Shown here: positions 1 through 9,039 of the stretch, in pieces
Layout of the letters: the number at the start of each line of letters is the position of its first letter
Position numbering within the stretch: the first letter of the stretch is position 1
Assembly (NCBI GenBank): GCA_900128565.1
Contig: LT636198.1
Location: forward strand, 1 to 12,610
Source: Stramenopiles sp. TOSAG23-6
Lineage: Eukaryota; Sar
Length of the DNA: 12,610 nt
Direction of reading: 5' to 3'
The notes under the pieces: model-generated
Databases searched by the model: none
What the model was told of the DNA's origin: nothing
The model's input: only the letters and a program-made list of their open reading frames with translations
Translations under genes and position numbers: made by a program

Positions 1-1
1 A

Positions 2-457
2 ATTGAACATGCTGGTAGTTCTACAGCACATGGCATTGGACGTGTTGCTCATGGTATTGGACATGCAGGGAGTGTCGCAATACATGGAATTGAACATGCA
101 GGAAGTTCTACAGCACATGGCATTGGACGTGTTGCTCATGGTATTGAACATGCAGGAAGTTCCACAGCACATGGCATTGGACGTGTTGCACATGGTATTG
201 GACATGTAGGTAGTGCCACATTACACGGAATTGAACATGCTGGTAGTTCTACAGCACATGGCATTGGACGTGTTGCTCATGGTATTGGACATGCAGGGAG
301 TGTCGCAATACATGGAATTGAACATGCAGGAAGTTCTACAGCACATGGCATTGGACGTGTTGCTCATGGTATTGAACATGCAGGAAGTTCCACAGCACAT
401 GGCATTGGACGTGTTGCACATGGTATTGGACATGTAGGTAGTGCCACATTACACGGA
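2..457 (+). repeat. 228-bp higher-order tandem repeat, two copies
   Basis: Bases 2-229 and 230-457 appear identical by eye. Each 76-residue unit is the module string 11-7-11-11-7-11-7-11. A third copy starts at 458 but soon diverges (HGVGHAGSVAI in place of HGIGHAGSVAI) and then switches to another module order. The near-identity at synonymous sites suggests a recent duplication, or continuing homogenisation. Confidence 0.9.
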
Positions 458-1609
458 ATTGAACATGCTGGTAGTTCTACAGCACATGGCATTGGACGTG
501 TTGCTCATGGTGTTGGACATGCAGGTAGTGTTGCAATACATGGAATTGAACATGCAGGAAGTTCCACAGCACATGGCATTGGACGTGTTGCTCATGGTAT
601 TGGACACGCAGGTAGTGCCACTGTTCACGGAATTGAACATGCTGGAAGGGCCACATTACATGGCATTGAACACGTCGGTAGTTCTACAGCACATGGCATT
701 GGACGTGTTGCTCATGGTATTGAGCATGGTATCGAACATGCAGGAAAAGCCACAGTTCACGGAATTGAACATGCTGGAAGGGCCACATTACATGGAATCG
801 AGCACGCAGGTAGTTCTACAGCACATGGCATTGGACGTGTTGCTCATGGTATTGGGCATGGTATCGAACACACAGGAAAAGCTACAGTTCACGGAATTGA
901 ACATGCTGGACGTGCCACAGTTCATGGAATTGAACATGCAGGTAGTTCTACAGCACATGGCATTGGACGTGTTGCTCATGGTATTGAGCATGGGATTGGA
1001 CACACAGGAAAAGCCACAGTTCACGAAATTGAACATGCTGGACGTGCCACAATACATGGCATCGAGCATGCAGGTGAATCTATAGCCCATAGTATTAGAC
1101 ACAAAAGTAGTGTCCCAGAGCATGATATAGAACATATAGGTAGTACCACAGTTCATGAAATTGAAGATGNGNGTACTTCGATTGTGCCGCATCTCGATTA
1201 TGCAAGTGCTTCAGTTGTGCANAATATTGGACACACCGGTCGTGTCAAAGTTCGCGACGTTANGCATNATGGTATCACTGCGATGTATGAACCACATAGC
1301 CCATCTCATTTTTATGCAGAAGGTAAAAATAAAGTTAAGGATGTAAAGGATGCAGTGACTGTTGATAGTATGAATAATATACTGGATCAGTTACTCAATG
1401 AATATTCTCAGTGGGGGCTTAGAGAAGAAAGTACGAGTCCTAAAAAGAATGATGTTACTAGCCACAATATTTTAATCAATAATTTAGGATACAAGGGAAT
1501 GCAAAATAATTTAAATTCTCTACAACGAAAGAAAGGAATGAAAATAGAAAATCGNAAAAAGAAATATGTAAGTAAACAGAGTAAAACCCCAGTGCGATGG
1601 AGACACTAA
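2..1609 (+). CDS. His/Gly-rich HGI-module repeat protein, 3' part (5' end outside window)
   Basis: The frame starting at base 2 is open without interruption to a TAA at 1607-1609, giving at least 535 residues, and the gene continues beyond the left edge. Residues 1 to about 390 are built from three module types: an 11-mer like HGIEHAGSSTA, a 7-mer HGIGRVA and a 4-mer HGIE or HGIG. The 11-mers decay gradually (HSIRHKSSVPE, HDIEHIGSTTV, then PHLDYASASVV) into a non-repetitive, Lys- and Asn-rich C-terminus ending PVRWRH. This decay into a unique tail in one frame is why I choose it over the +3 frame, which is also nearly open but ends within the repeat. Periods of 4, 7 and 11 fit helical phasing, though the high glycine content argues against a stable helix. 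Histidine density could allow metal binding. Both are inferences, and I do not recognise a family. An AATAAA at 1630-1635 lies 21 nt past the stop. Several N codons occur between 1170 and 1270; none forces a stop. Confidence 0.8.
   Translation: MEHAGSSTAHGIGRVAHGIGHAGSVAIHGIEHAGSSTAHGIGRVAHGIEHAGSSTAHGIGRVAHGIGHVGSATLHGIEHAGSSTAHGIGRVAHGIGHAGSVAIHGIEHAGSSTAHGIGRVAHGIEHAGSSTAHGIGRVAHGIGHVGSATLHGIEHAGSSTAHGIGRVAHGVGHAGSVAIHGIEHAGSSTAHGIGRVAHGIGHAGSATVHGIEHAGRATLHGIEHVGSSTAHGIGRVAHGIEHGIEHAGKATVHGIEHAGRATLHGIEHAGSSTAHGIGRVAHGIGHGIEHTGKATVHGIEHAGRATVHGIEHAGSSTAHGIGRVAHGIEHGIGHTGKATVHEIEHAGRATIHGIEHAGESIAHSIRHKSSVPEHDIEHIGSTTVHEIEDXXTSIVPHLDYASASVVXNIGHTGRVKVRDVXHXGITAMYEPHSPSHFYAEGKNKVKDVKDAVTVDSMNNILDQLLNEYSQWGLREESTSPKKNDVTSHNILINNLGYKGMQNNLNSLQRKKGMKIENXKKKYVSKQSKTPVRWRH
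659..1054 (+). repeat. 132-bp higher-order tandem repeat, three diverged copies
   Basis: Three units lie at 659-790, 791-922 and 923-1054. Each encodes 44 residues in the module order 11-7-4-11-11, with the diagnostic elements HGIGRVA, a 4-residue HGIE or HGIG, then 11-mers containing GKATV and GRAT. The copies differ at several codons, so this array is older than the 228-bp array upstream. Confidence 0.88.
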
Positions 1610-1759
1610 ATCATCACACGTATAATGCCAATAAATAGATTTAAAATATATCAACAAATTTTTGTAATAATTGGTGGCGAAATTTCTGTAGACCAAGCAA
1701 TGAAAAGAAGCGTAAATTATTCATGAAATATTTATTTTTTTAAATCTGTCTGCGATGAA

Positions 1760-3304
1760 TTATTCCAGATGCTTTTTCTTCCTTTTCGTTTTTTTTGTCT
1801 TCTTGGATTTCGATTCTATGTCAACCTCTTTCAGTTTCTGACGTCGGTGGATTTCCCCCATAAGTACTTTAAATTCCTCAAAGTCTATTACCCCATTTCC
1901 ATCTTCATCTGCTATTTCGATAAGCTCCTTAACCTCTGCNAAATCAGCACCTTTTCCTAAACTTGCCATTACATTTGCAATTTCCTCTTCGTCGAGCTCG
2001 CCACTCCCATCTTTATCTATTGCATCAAATGTAGCCCTAAGTGTCTCATCTGAGAAACCATCTGCAAATATATCGGAAGAAAGCGCCGCTGAGAATAACT
2101 CTCCTCCACGATCTCTACCTTTCTCTTCAAGTTCTTCTGCTGCTATCATTTGGTCTATTTCGGCCATATCACGTTCATATGCATGAAGCATCGCCATTTG
2201 TGTATCTTCGGCAATCTTTTCGTTTTTGAATAAAGTTTCACCAATAGCCTTTAACTTGCCTAATGCTATGGCTTCTGCGCGAGCGTTTTGCCAATGTTTT
2301 TGTGTAGAATCTTCTTTGTCTTCAATAAGACTATCATCTTCTTCTTCCTGTAATTTTCGGCGAGTTTCGCGTTCTTTCTTCATTTGATCTCTTTTCGCTT
2401 TTTTTCGTGCTTTAGCTTGTGCGTGCTTCCTTTTCTCTCTCTTAAGTCTTTCAATCTGAGACTTTTCTCGTTCAACCTTCGATGATGGACTGTTGGGAGT
2501 AATGTCTTTTTGCCCCATAGTATCTGGATTATCAATTGCTACTGGATCGATTTCTTGGTCAGACGCATTGGTATCTTTATAGTCTTCAATATCAATTAGC
2601 CCGTCACGTTTCATTGTGTCACTAATTATAATATCCTTTGGACACTTGCAAAATTTTGAGAGTGTATGTAATGCTGGAGGCCATGCAGAAGGCCGAGGGT
2701 GTAGGGCTGCACAAATTCGACGAAATGTATCAAAAAGGGACTTCCCCGTGAGAGGATCAACGGCAAGTTCGTCGAATAATTGTTGATTTCGAAAGTGTTG
2801 CATGAGTAAGATTTGTTTCTTTGCCATTTGTTTGTCGTGTAAACTTCGAGAAGACAGCATAAATAAAGCAGCCTCTAATAAAATATTCATCGAGTGGCAG
2901 GCACGATCCTCCATTTTAATTTTTTTGACCCGCTTATTCCACAATTTTACATCCCTGGTTAAGCACAATTCTTCAAATACTGGAGCAGTAGCTTTTGATT
3001 CTACCTCAATTGTTTCATCATCATCTGCCGCCGCTGTTTTCGAAGCTTCGCCACCATTACACGGACAAATAAAAATAGTACTTGCATCCTGAACTCCAAT
3101 GCTTTCCAAAGTTTGACTCTCATCCAGCCGTTTACCAACCCAATATAGACGCATCATATGTGGTGGATACCCCCCTCGTCGCTTGAAAAGCTGCACTTTG
3201 ATTTTACTAATTCTAGTGGTAGATTCCAACTCCAACACCTCTACTTTGTGCTGCCAAACTGACTGTGATGTCATCTCTTTGAAACGAACTTTAAGAAGTA
3301 CCAT
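1760..3304 (-). CDS. Ubiquitin-like domain / EF-hand calcium-binding protein
   Basis: The product is 514 residues with the ATG at 3302-3304; an in-frame TTG nine bases upstream is not a credible start. Residues about 20-80 look like a ubiquitin fold: a strand-like segment (VEVLELESTTRISKIK), then GYPPHMMRLYWVGKRLDE and a TLES-IGVQDASTIFI ending, matching the ubiquitin pattern of Ile/Pro-Pro, Arg-Leu and Gly-Lys. A helical middle follows, then a strongly basic coiled-coil-like stretch at about 275-330 (KREKRKHAQAKARKKAKRDQ). Two canonical EF-hand loops sit at about 430-441 (DKDGSGELDEEE) and 466-477 (DEDGNGVIDFEE), with 36 residues between loop starts and acidic residues at the calcium-ligand positions. 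The C-terminus is lysine-rich (KKTKKTKRKKKHLE). There is no signal peptide. The domains suggest a calcium-responsive cytosolic or nuclear protein; its partner and role are unknown. It is divergent to the IQCH-like gene, 262 bp away. A minus-strand AATAAA lies at 1731-1736. Confidence 0.88.
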   Translation of the reverse strand: MVLLKVRFKEMTSQSVWQHKVEVLELESTTRISKIKVQLFKRRGGYPPHMMRLYWVGKRLDESQTLESIGVQDASTIFICPCNGGEASKTAAADDDETIEVESKATAPVFEELCLTRDVKLWNKRVKKIKMEDRACHSMNILLEAALFMLSSRSLHDKQMAKKQILLMQHFRNQQLFDELAVDPLTGKSLFDTFRRICAALHPRPSAWPPALHTLSKFCKCPKDIIISDTMKRDGLIDIEDYKDTNASDQEIDPVAIDNPDTMGQKDITPNSPSSKVEREKSQIERLKREKRKHAQAKARKKAKRDQMKKERETRRKLQEEEDDSLIEDKEDSTQKHWQNARAEAIALGKLKAIGETLFKNEKIAEDTQMAMLHAYERDMAEIDQMIAAEELEEKGRDRGGELFSAALSSDIFADGFSDETLRATFDAIDKDGSGELDEEEIANVMASLGKGADXAEVKELIEIADEDGNGVIDFEEFKVLMGEIHRRQKLKEVDIESKSKKTKKTKRKKKHLE

Positions 3305-3566
3305 AACGAGCAATCAACTCAATATCTTATACAATACTTTATTTCTATCACTCACTACATTTTTTTGTGAAAGCATATTCCTAGATCCATTTATAATNAT
3401 GACGACACATAGCTACTCAAATTGACTTACCTATGCTANTAGCTATANGTACTATAAGCATCCTAATAAATAACCGTTACGTGAATTAATTCCAACATGT
3501 AACTGTTTCATTTCGAACACTGCGTTCCACTTTGAATCATTTTCTCTTTATTAATTATTAATAAAG
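3305..3566. promoter_or_regulatory. Divergent intergenic region, probable bidirectional promoter
   Basis: This 262-bp AT-rich gap separates the start codons of the minus-strand EF-hand gene and the plus-strand IQCH-like gene, so it must hold both promoters unless they lie inside genes. Three N positions fall here. I see no distinct motif. Confidence 0.4.
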
Positions 3567-6500
3567 ATGCAGAGAGAGACACTATACCACGTCGAAGATG
3601 TCGGGAAACTTCTATTGAGTGTTGAAGAGGAGTTGAAAACATTGCGAAGGCAGCTCAATGAGAAGAACGACAACCGTGACTCTTCAGCTTCAGCTGACCA
3701 ACTCATTCGAAAAGCTGAAGCTGAACTTCGAGCAAAGGCAAAGATAGTATTGAAGGCTGTAACACAAAACTCAATAAGTACATTACCAACAATTCCCAGT
3801 GCAAGTAGAAGTGGTCGGTCAAAATCANAGAATCGATCAAATCAACGGCCCGTGGTGTATAGACAGAAACTGAGAACAAATACTGACCTAGAAGAAGAGA
3901 TGAGTCAAAACGCAACTCGGGATCTTGCAAATATACAGAGACCAGGAAAGAGTGGTGAGATTGGTAAATTAATGTTTCGAGAAAAGTATGGCATCCATAT
4001 TTCCGATAGTCCAACACAGAAAGTTGAGAAAATTAAACATCATGTTGTCGCAGCCCGTCGTCGCAAAGTAGTCGCGCCCATTAGGAGAATTGGGCCAACA
4101 GTTCGAGGTAAACCGTTGCCACCAGAAAATCGCACGAATGCGAAAGATGCACCTGCATTGCCTATCACTCAAAAAGATATTAGTAAAGGAATGTTTTCAT
4201 TAGTAAATCGTGGAATTTTACCAAAAGCTGCTGATTTGACCCTAGCATTTTCCCGTGGTCCTGCACCACTAATTGCAGGTAGTATGACATGCCATGATTG
4301 GCAATCACAGTTTGAGCCAAGAAATTATAAAATTCCACATACAAGACGATCTACTTTTAATCCGCATACAGTCAAGTTAGATGTGAACCAATCTGTATTA
4401 TCTCAGCGACGAGGGAAGAAAAGTACACAAAGCTTTCTTCAAAGTAAAAGTGCTCAGCCGAGAGTTGTTCAAATTGGTCATGAGCTAATCTCTAACCATA
4501 CCATTTCTAACGAAAGTCAGCTGGAGAATCAAAATAATATGACCCATAAAACAAATAGAGGGCAATATGAAACGATTTCAAGTGATGAGAGTGGCGAAGC
4601 TCCTAATTTTGTTGATGAGATGGATCGTATAAGAGGATACAATGAATTGTTGGATAAACATTCACTTCATCAATTTATAATTCGGAAAGGAAAAGTTTTG
4701 GATTCAACTCCAGAATTCTTATCATTCAAACGTACGCATGCTGTGATATGGGGACCCATTATAACCATTATTAGAAAATTAGAAACTTATTTAGGTGACT
4801 ATGCAGTACCAATAGCATATATAGATGGCCGTTTAGTTGTTGAACTAGCAAAAGATGAATTAAATATTCCTAACAATGATGATTTATTAATGTGTATTGA
4901 AAATGTAGATGAAGTTCTTCCTTTGTTACAAATTCCAGGAAGAAGATATATGGGATCAAGTGGTCAAGAGGCTGCAGCGACAAAGTTACAATCGAAATAT
5001 AGACAATATAAACAACANTGTTCCTTTAAAAATGGACAACTAAGAAATTCTGGTGCCGAAATTATTATCAATTTTATGCGTATGGTGTTAGAACGAAAAC
5101 GATTTGTTAAAGTTGCCGCAGAATTGATGTCAACTCGCCAAGCAAAATGGCAAAAGTTACAGGAGAACTTCAATGCCAACTGGGATACCATCAAAACCCA
5201 TCGTAGAGTTATTGTTCACATTCCTTCTCTTTCATTATCCGAATTTCAACGAACAACTTTACCTCATTTTGCTTTACAACAAAATTCACAACTCTCACGG
5301 ATACTTGAAATTGCCGATCCAAATGTAGAAGTTGTGTATGTAGCCCCATTTGAGTTGAAGGATAAGATCCGGCAATATTTAGATAAAATCCTACAGAGTG
5401 GTGAAGTACAAACCCCTGGGCTACGTTTTAAAATTGTAGTACCCGAAAATTCTGAAAGATTTTCACCATATATGTCTCTATCAACACAACTATTATACTC
5501 TCCTAGAACAATTAAAAGAATTAAACATTATTGTAAAGGAAAAAGAGGATATATAGTACCACGTGTTGTAAGCATTGAAGAAAAAAAACTTGCACTTTCT
5601 TTAGACCTCCCAATTCTTGGATCATCACCAGAAGTATTTGAGTTATACTCTTCTCTTTCAGGAAGTAAATCCATTTTTAATGCTGCAAATGTTCTAACAG
5701 CTCCCGGGGCACACGATATTTACGACGAGGATGAAATTTTACTTACTCTATCCCACTTGATATCAGCTGAACCTCTGACTGAACGTTGGCTAATAAAACT
5801 TAATCATGAAACCGATGGCCGTGGGTACGCATACTTTACTCCTGAAATTTTACCCTGTATATACAAAATTCGGATGGAATACCGGCAGCACAAAGATAAT
5901 AAAGAATATTGGTCTCGCGTTAGTATTCAAGAAAGAGTACAAAATCGAATATTTAGGGATTTAAAACTGAATCTATCAAAAACATTAAAAATTTGTGCTC
6001 CTCAAGTATATTCAACATATAAAGAGTTTATCGGTTGGATTTCAGTCCATGGGTGTGTTGTAGAAGGTATACCTGGAACTGTAATCGGCAACCCTACAGT
6101 GAATATATTTNTTGAACCTTCAGGACCCGTACATGTTCTGAATACACATGAGTTGGTTTGCGATGAAAAATATCAGCCAGTTCTCTCAATATTTCCACAG
6201 CGATCCGTTCCACATGAAGCAATTCATAGAATAGCAAAGTCTATAGGTAAAGTTTTGCGTGATCGCAAAGTATTTGGATATGCTCAGGTAAAGCTTGTCG
6301 CATTTCAGCTACAAGAGGAGAAATTGAGGATGTGGGCTGTTGGATTAGAACTTGGATATTCACGCACTCATGCATCTTTTGCAACTTTTAATTTTTTAAT
6401 GAAAGGACAATTTGATTCTCTAGGAGGTAGATATTTAGTACCTTCAACACAAGGAAATAACACCAAATACCATGATAATATTTCAAACGAAGATGATAAA

Positions 6501-6935
6501 GATAATAGAGAAGAAAATGAAATTATTAGTAAAGAAAGAAGAAGCAATAATAAACAATGGGAACCGAGAACGTATGCTTCTGTTGATATTTTATACCACC
6601 AATGTCTTACATCTGTACGATTTGATACATTTTTCGACCAATGTAGAGTTCATGGCGTATCTTATGATTTAAAAGATCGTAGTGGGTGTATATTCTCTTT
6701 GTATGATTCGCTAGCATCCGGAGTGTTGGGAATACACACTGTGGCACCACGCCGGAGACTTGCACTGGACATAATGCGAAATGCTTTCATATTTATTAGA
6801 CGGCAGATTGGAGGAGGGAGACCCAAGACAGAGTTTGAGGATGAAAGCAGTAACTTTGAGAGATCTCAGAGGCAAGTGCGTTTGATATTGAAAGAATATA
6901 AGGACACAGAGGATAATAAGAATAGCACATCATAG
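3567..6935 (+). CDS. IQCH-like protein (IQ motif-containing protein H family)
   Basis: This is one uninterrupted 1122-residue frame from the ATG at 3567 to TAG, close to the roughly 1000-residue length of animal IQCH. The N-terminus begins with a coiled-coil-like heptad stretch (residues about 5-35), followed by a basic, low-complexity region. An IQ-like motif (AATKLQSKYRQYK, about residues 470-482) could bind calmodulin. It is followed by the family-typical segment NWDTIKTHRRVIVHIPSL (about 535-555). The C-terminal half is well ordered and includes WLIKLNHETDGRGYAYF (about 741-757), which resembles an ATP-grasp nucleotide-binding strand-loop. In animals IQCH is a testis and sperm protein that binds calmodulin; presence in a protist fits a cilium or flagellum role, by inference. 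The family call rests on recognition of these segments, not on a search. An AATAAA follows the stop at 6943-6948. The gene is convergent with the next one, 70 bp away. No intron is needed. Confidence 0.75.
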   Translation: MQRETLYHVEDVGKLLLSVEEELKTLRRQLNEKNDNRDSSASADQLIRKAEAELRAKAKIVLKAVTQNSISTLPTIPSASRSGRSKSXNRSNQRPVVYRQKLRTNTDLEEEMSQNATRDLANIQRPGKSGEIGKLMFREKYGIHISDSPTQKVEKIKHHVVAARRRKVVAPIRRIGPTVRGKPLPPENRTNAKDAPALPITQKDISKGMFSLVNRGILPKAADLTLAFSRGPAPLIAGSMTCHDWQSQFEPRNYKIPHTRRSTFNPHTVKLDVNQSVLSQRRGKKSTQSFLQSKSAQPRVVQIGHELISNHTISNESQLENQNNMTHKTNRGQYETISSDESGEAPNFVDEMDRIRGYNELLDKHSLHQFIIRKGKVLDSTPEFLSFKRTHAVIWGPIITIIRKLETYLGDYAVPIAYIDGRLVVELAKDELNIPNNDDLLMCIENVDEVLPLLQIPGRRYMGSSGQEAAATKLQSKYRQYKQXCSFKNGQLRNSGAEIIINFMRMVLERKRFVKVAAELMSTRQAKWQKLQENFNANWDTIKTHRRVIVHIPSLSLSEFQRTTLPHFALQQNSQLSRILEIADPNVEVVYVAPFELKDKIRQYLDKILQSGEVQTPGLRFKIVVPENSERFSPYMSLSTQLLYSPRTIKRIKHYCKGKRGYIVPRVVSIEEKKLALSLDLPILGSSPEVFELYSSLSGSKSIFNAANVLTAPGAHDIYDEDEILLTLSHLISAEPLTERWLIKLNHETDGRGYAYFTPEILPCIYKIRMEYRQHKDNKEYWSRVSIQERVQNRIFRDLKLNLSKTLKICAPQVYSTYKEFIGWISVHGCVVEGIPGTVIGNPTVNIFXEPSGPVHVLNTHELVCDEKYQPVLSIFPQRSVPHEAIHRIAKSIGKVLRDRKVFGYAQVKLVAFQLQEEKLRMWAVGLELGYSRTHASFATFNFLMKGQFDSLGGRYLVPSTQGNNTKYHDNISNEDDKDNREENEIISKERRSNNKQWEPRTYASVDILYHQCLTSVRFDTFFDQCRVHGVSYDLKDRSGCIFSLYDSLASGVLGIHTVAPRRRLALDIMRNAFIFIRRQIGGGRPKTEFEDESSNFERSQRQVRLILKEYKDTEDNKNSTS

Positions 6936-7005
6936 TTCAAATAATAAAATGATATTGAAAATACGATATTAGTTATTTTTATGGAATTGAGTGAAGTTAT
7001 ATTTA

Positions 7006-9039
7006 TCAATAAGTATTTAGGTGTTTTTCAATATGCATTCTTCTCCTATGACGAGCTTTCCGTAATACTTCCCGCATCTCAGATAAATGATTATCTATTT
7101 TGATCTTGTCAACATTTCGATATTCTTCGTGTATTCGAGAATAATCTATCTTGTGATGATGTAACCCAGTAACATTAACAGGATTGACACCTCCGTCTTT
7201 TACAACATCTTCTCTAAACGATGTTTTCCCGGAAACATTACTGATTTTAGTGGGGCGATCACTATTGTTTGATCCTCTTCCTTTCGCTCTTAGAGACCTC
7301 ATTCTTGGTGTTGCAAACCTATTACGATTACTGACTCCAAGGACATTACCATGATATGTGTGGATTTTCCTGTCAAACCGAAATCTGCTTGATTTAGACT
7401 TTAAATAATTTACTTCTTTTTTATCACTATTTGTATCATCATTTAAAATGTTGGCTCGCTTAAGACCCAAGAGAGTATTTGCCAGGGCTATATTGGTATT
7501 TGCATAACTATTTGTATCGTTTGCATTACTATTTTCATTATTATTGTCATCATTAACATTGTCATTATTATTATTATCATCGTTATTATTATCATTGCTA
7601 TTATTATCATTATCATTATCATTATTTTTGACATTAGAATTACCATCATTTTTATTAGCATAACTATTTGTATCGTTTGTATTACTCTTTTCATTATTAT
7701 TGTCATCATTGATATTATCATTGTTATTATTATCATTGTTATTATTATCATTATTATTGACGTTAGAATTATCAACATTATTATTAGCATCATCATTTGA
7801 AACGTAAATATTTGTCTTAGTCAAGTTTGATTTCATTTTGAACGGTTGAGATTTGTAATCAAGTGTCAAATCTTCCTGATGGTCCCATAAAATATCTCCA
7901 TCTAATTCAATTTCTGAGTCAAAATCCACAATATTTTCTTGATCTAATTGCGAACTCTCTCCGACAAACATTGCAAATTGTTTTCTTGCCAAGTTTAGTG
8001 CGTCTTTCTTTTCTTCTTCATTTTGAAGGGGTTTATCTGTAGTATCAGTAGTATCTGTAGTATCTGTAGTATCTGTATTATCTGTATTATCTGTATTATT
8101 TATTTGTAAACATTTACCTGACATTGGCTCTGATATTGATGATATTTTTTGTTCGTTAATTTTTTTACTGCGGCTCTTTCTTCTTAACTCACTTAATTGA
8201 AGCCCTAGTTTATGTTTTTGTATGGCATAAGGCGACGGTCTCGGAGGCGGACACGGTGCCAACTTTGCAGTCGACTTTTGAATGTGTTGTGATGTTTGTG
8301 GTGGCGGAGGGGTGATTGGTGGAGATATTTCACTAAAATCTTCTTTTATTGTACCATTGTTTTTTTTCTGATGTTCCTGTAAATTATTGATTTCTTCCAT
8401 TTCGCTGCCAGAATTTGATATTGTTTGAATTGTTCGGCTTTTAGATGTAAACGNTGAATTTTGTATTGGTTTATTCTCTGTTTTAATTCTGCGTAGAGAG
8501 ACACTATTGATTAAACTATTCATCGTCTGTTGNGTCTTTTCTTCAGGAGTNTGNACTTTGGTTCTTACATCTATTTGTTTAAAATCTACGGTGCTATCGT
8601 TTGATGTACCCGCCTTTAACATCAAATAGTCCTCCCATTGCTCTACACTATACTCTGCAATACCTTTTGCAGTATTATAACACCTAGCCGCGTGATATTG
8701 CAGTTCATTCTTTGGTAGAGGGAGCTTTCGTAGACGAAGTCTTTCAGCGAACTTTTTCCGACGAAAGTTCTCTTCACCAGCTCCCTTTGAAAGCCATTTT
8801 GGTGTTTCACTTTTATCAAAATCTTCGTCTTCATCTTTTTTTGTGGTACTATTTAGCTTTGCATTTATAGTAATAGTATGGACATTAACTAAATGATGGC
8901 TATCCTCCTCGCCAGCACCAGATATTGCTGACATTGTTACTGTATGAGGGGCCACACTTATACGGTTACCTGATACGCTCCGCTTTTTCTTCAACTTTGG
9001 TCGACCCCAGAACTTCTCACCAAATATTGTGAGTGACAT
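7006..9039 (-). CDS. Unrecognised low-complexity protein with Asn/Asp, Thr-Asp and Pro-rich tracts
   Basis: The frame gives 677 residues from the ATG at 9037-9039; a TTG six bases upstream is not preferred. I do not recognise a domain. The N-terminal 40 residues are basic. A more ordered, charged segment at about residues 75-140 (FRRKKFAERLRLRKLPLPKN, then AARCYNTAKGIAEYSVEQWE) is the best candidate for a conserved domain. Proline-rich pieces at about 236-271 (ISPPITPPPPQT, CPPPRPSP) could be SH3 or profilin ligands, by inference. A Thr-Asp-Asn/Thr tract lies at about 313-335 and an Asn/Asp tract at about 416-513. The last 120 residues are basic and again more complex, ending in RKARHRRRMHIEKHL. 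There is no signal peptide or membrane segment. The ordered ends and the frame held through the repeats support a real gene. Confidence 0.7.
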   Translation of the reverse strand: MSLTIFGEKFWGRPKLKKKRSVSGNRISVAPHTVTMSAISGAGEEDSHHLVNVHTITINAKLNSTTKKDEDEDFDKSETPKWLSKGAGEENFRRKKFAERLRLRKLPLPKNELQYHAARCYNTAKGIAEYSVEQWEDYLMLKAGTSNDSTVDFKQIDVRTKXXTPEEKXQQTMNSLINSVSLRRIKTENKPIQNSXFTSKSRTIQTISNSGSEMEEINNLQEHQKKNNGTIKEDFSEISPPITPPPPQTSQHIQKSTAKLAPCPPPRPSPYAIQKHKLGLQLSELRRKSRSKKINEQKISSISEPMSGKCLQINNTDNTDNTDTTDTTDTTDTTDKPLQNEEEKKDALNLARKQFAMFVGESSQLDQENIVDFDSEIELDGDILWDHQEDLTLDYKSQPFKMKSNLTKTNIYVSNDDANNNVDNSNVNNNDNNNNDNNNNDNINDDNNNEKSNTNDTNSYANKNDGNSNVKNNDNDNDNNSNDNNNDDNNNNDNVNDDNNNENSNANDTNSYANTNIALANTLLGLKRANILNDDTNSDKKEVNYLKSKSSRFRFDRKIHTYHGNVLGVSNRNRFATPRMRSLRAKGRGSNNSDRPTKISNVSGKTSFREDVVKDGGVNPVNVTGLHHHKIDYSRIHEEYRNVDKIKIDNHLSEMREVLRKARHRRRMHIEKHLNTY
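7500..7795 (-). repeat. Asn/Asp-rich coding repeat with a 156-bp duplicated unit
   Basis: The block is dominated by AAT/AAC and GAT codons read on the minus strand. The landmark GCATAACTATTTGTATCG (plus strand) occurs at 7502 and again at 7658, a 156-bp (52-codon) spacing, followed in both by similar ATTATT/ATCATT tracts. A weaker landmark near 7787 suggests a third, eroded copy. Imperfect trinucleotide expansion plus segmental duplication explains it. Confidence 0.8.
8034..8102 (-). repeat. 9-bp minisatellite encoding Thr-Asp-Asn/Thr
   Basis: Seven or more tandem units of roughly TATCTGTAG or TATCTGTAT (plus strand) encode TDT and TDN triplets on the minus strand. The number of units is a multiple of three bases and keeps the frame. 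Length polymorphism between individuals would be expected. Confidence 0.8.

Noticed and set aside
3-1085. Met/Leu-rich plus-strand frames over the repeat
   Set aside because: They arise because the repeat period is a multiple of three and lacks stops in this frame too. Only the frame starting at base 2 continues into unique sequence and a plausible C-terminus.
2-1085. CRISPR-like array
   Set aside because: Repeats are contiguous without unique spacers, are translated in frame, and the genome is eukaryotic.
221-1192. Cys/Met/Asn-rich minus-strand frames over the repeat
   Set aside because: Antisense shadows of the same stop-free repeat; they are broken into pieces and have no unique sequence.
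6472-6672. Small plus-strand ORF within the IQCH-like gene
   Set aside because: An out-of-frame shadow of an AT-rich, well-supported coding region.
7488-7796. Met/Ile-rich minus-strand frame inside the Asn/Asp tract
   Set aside because: A frame-shifted reading of AAT/GAT trinucleotide repeats with no non-repetitive sequence.
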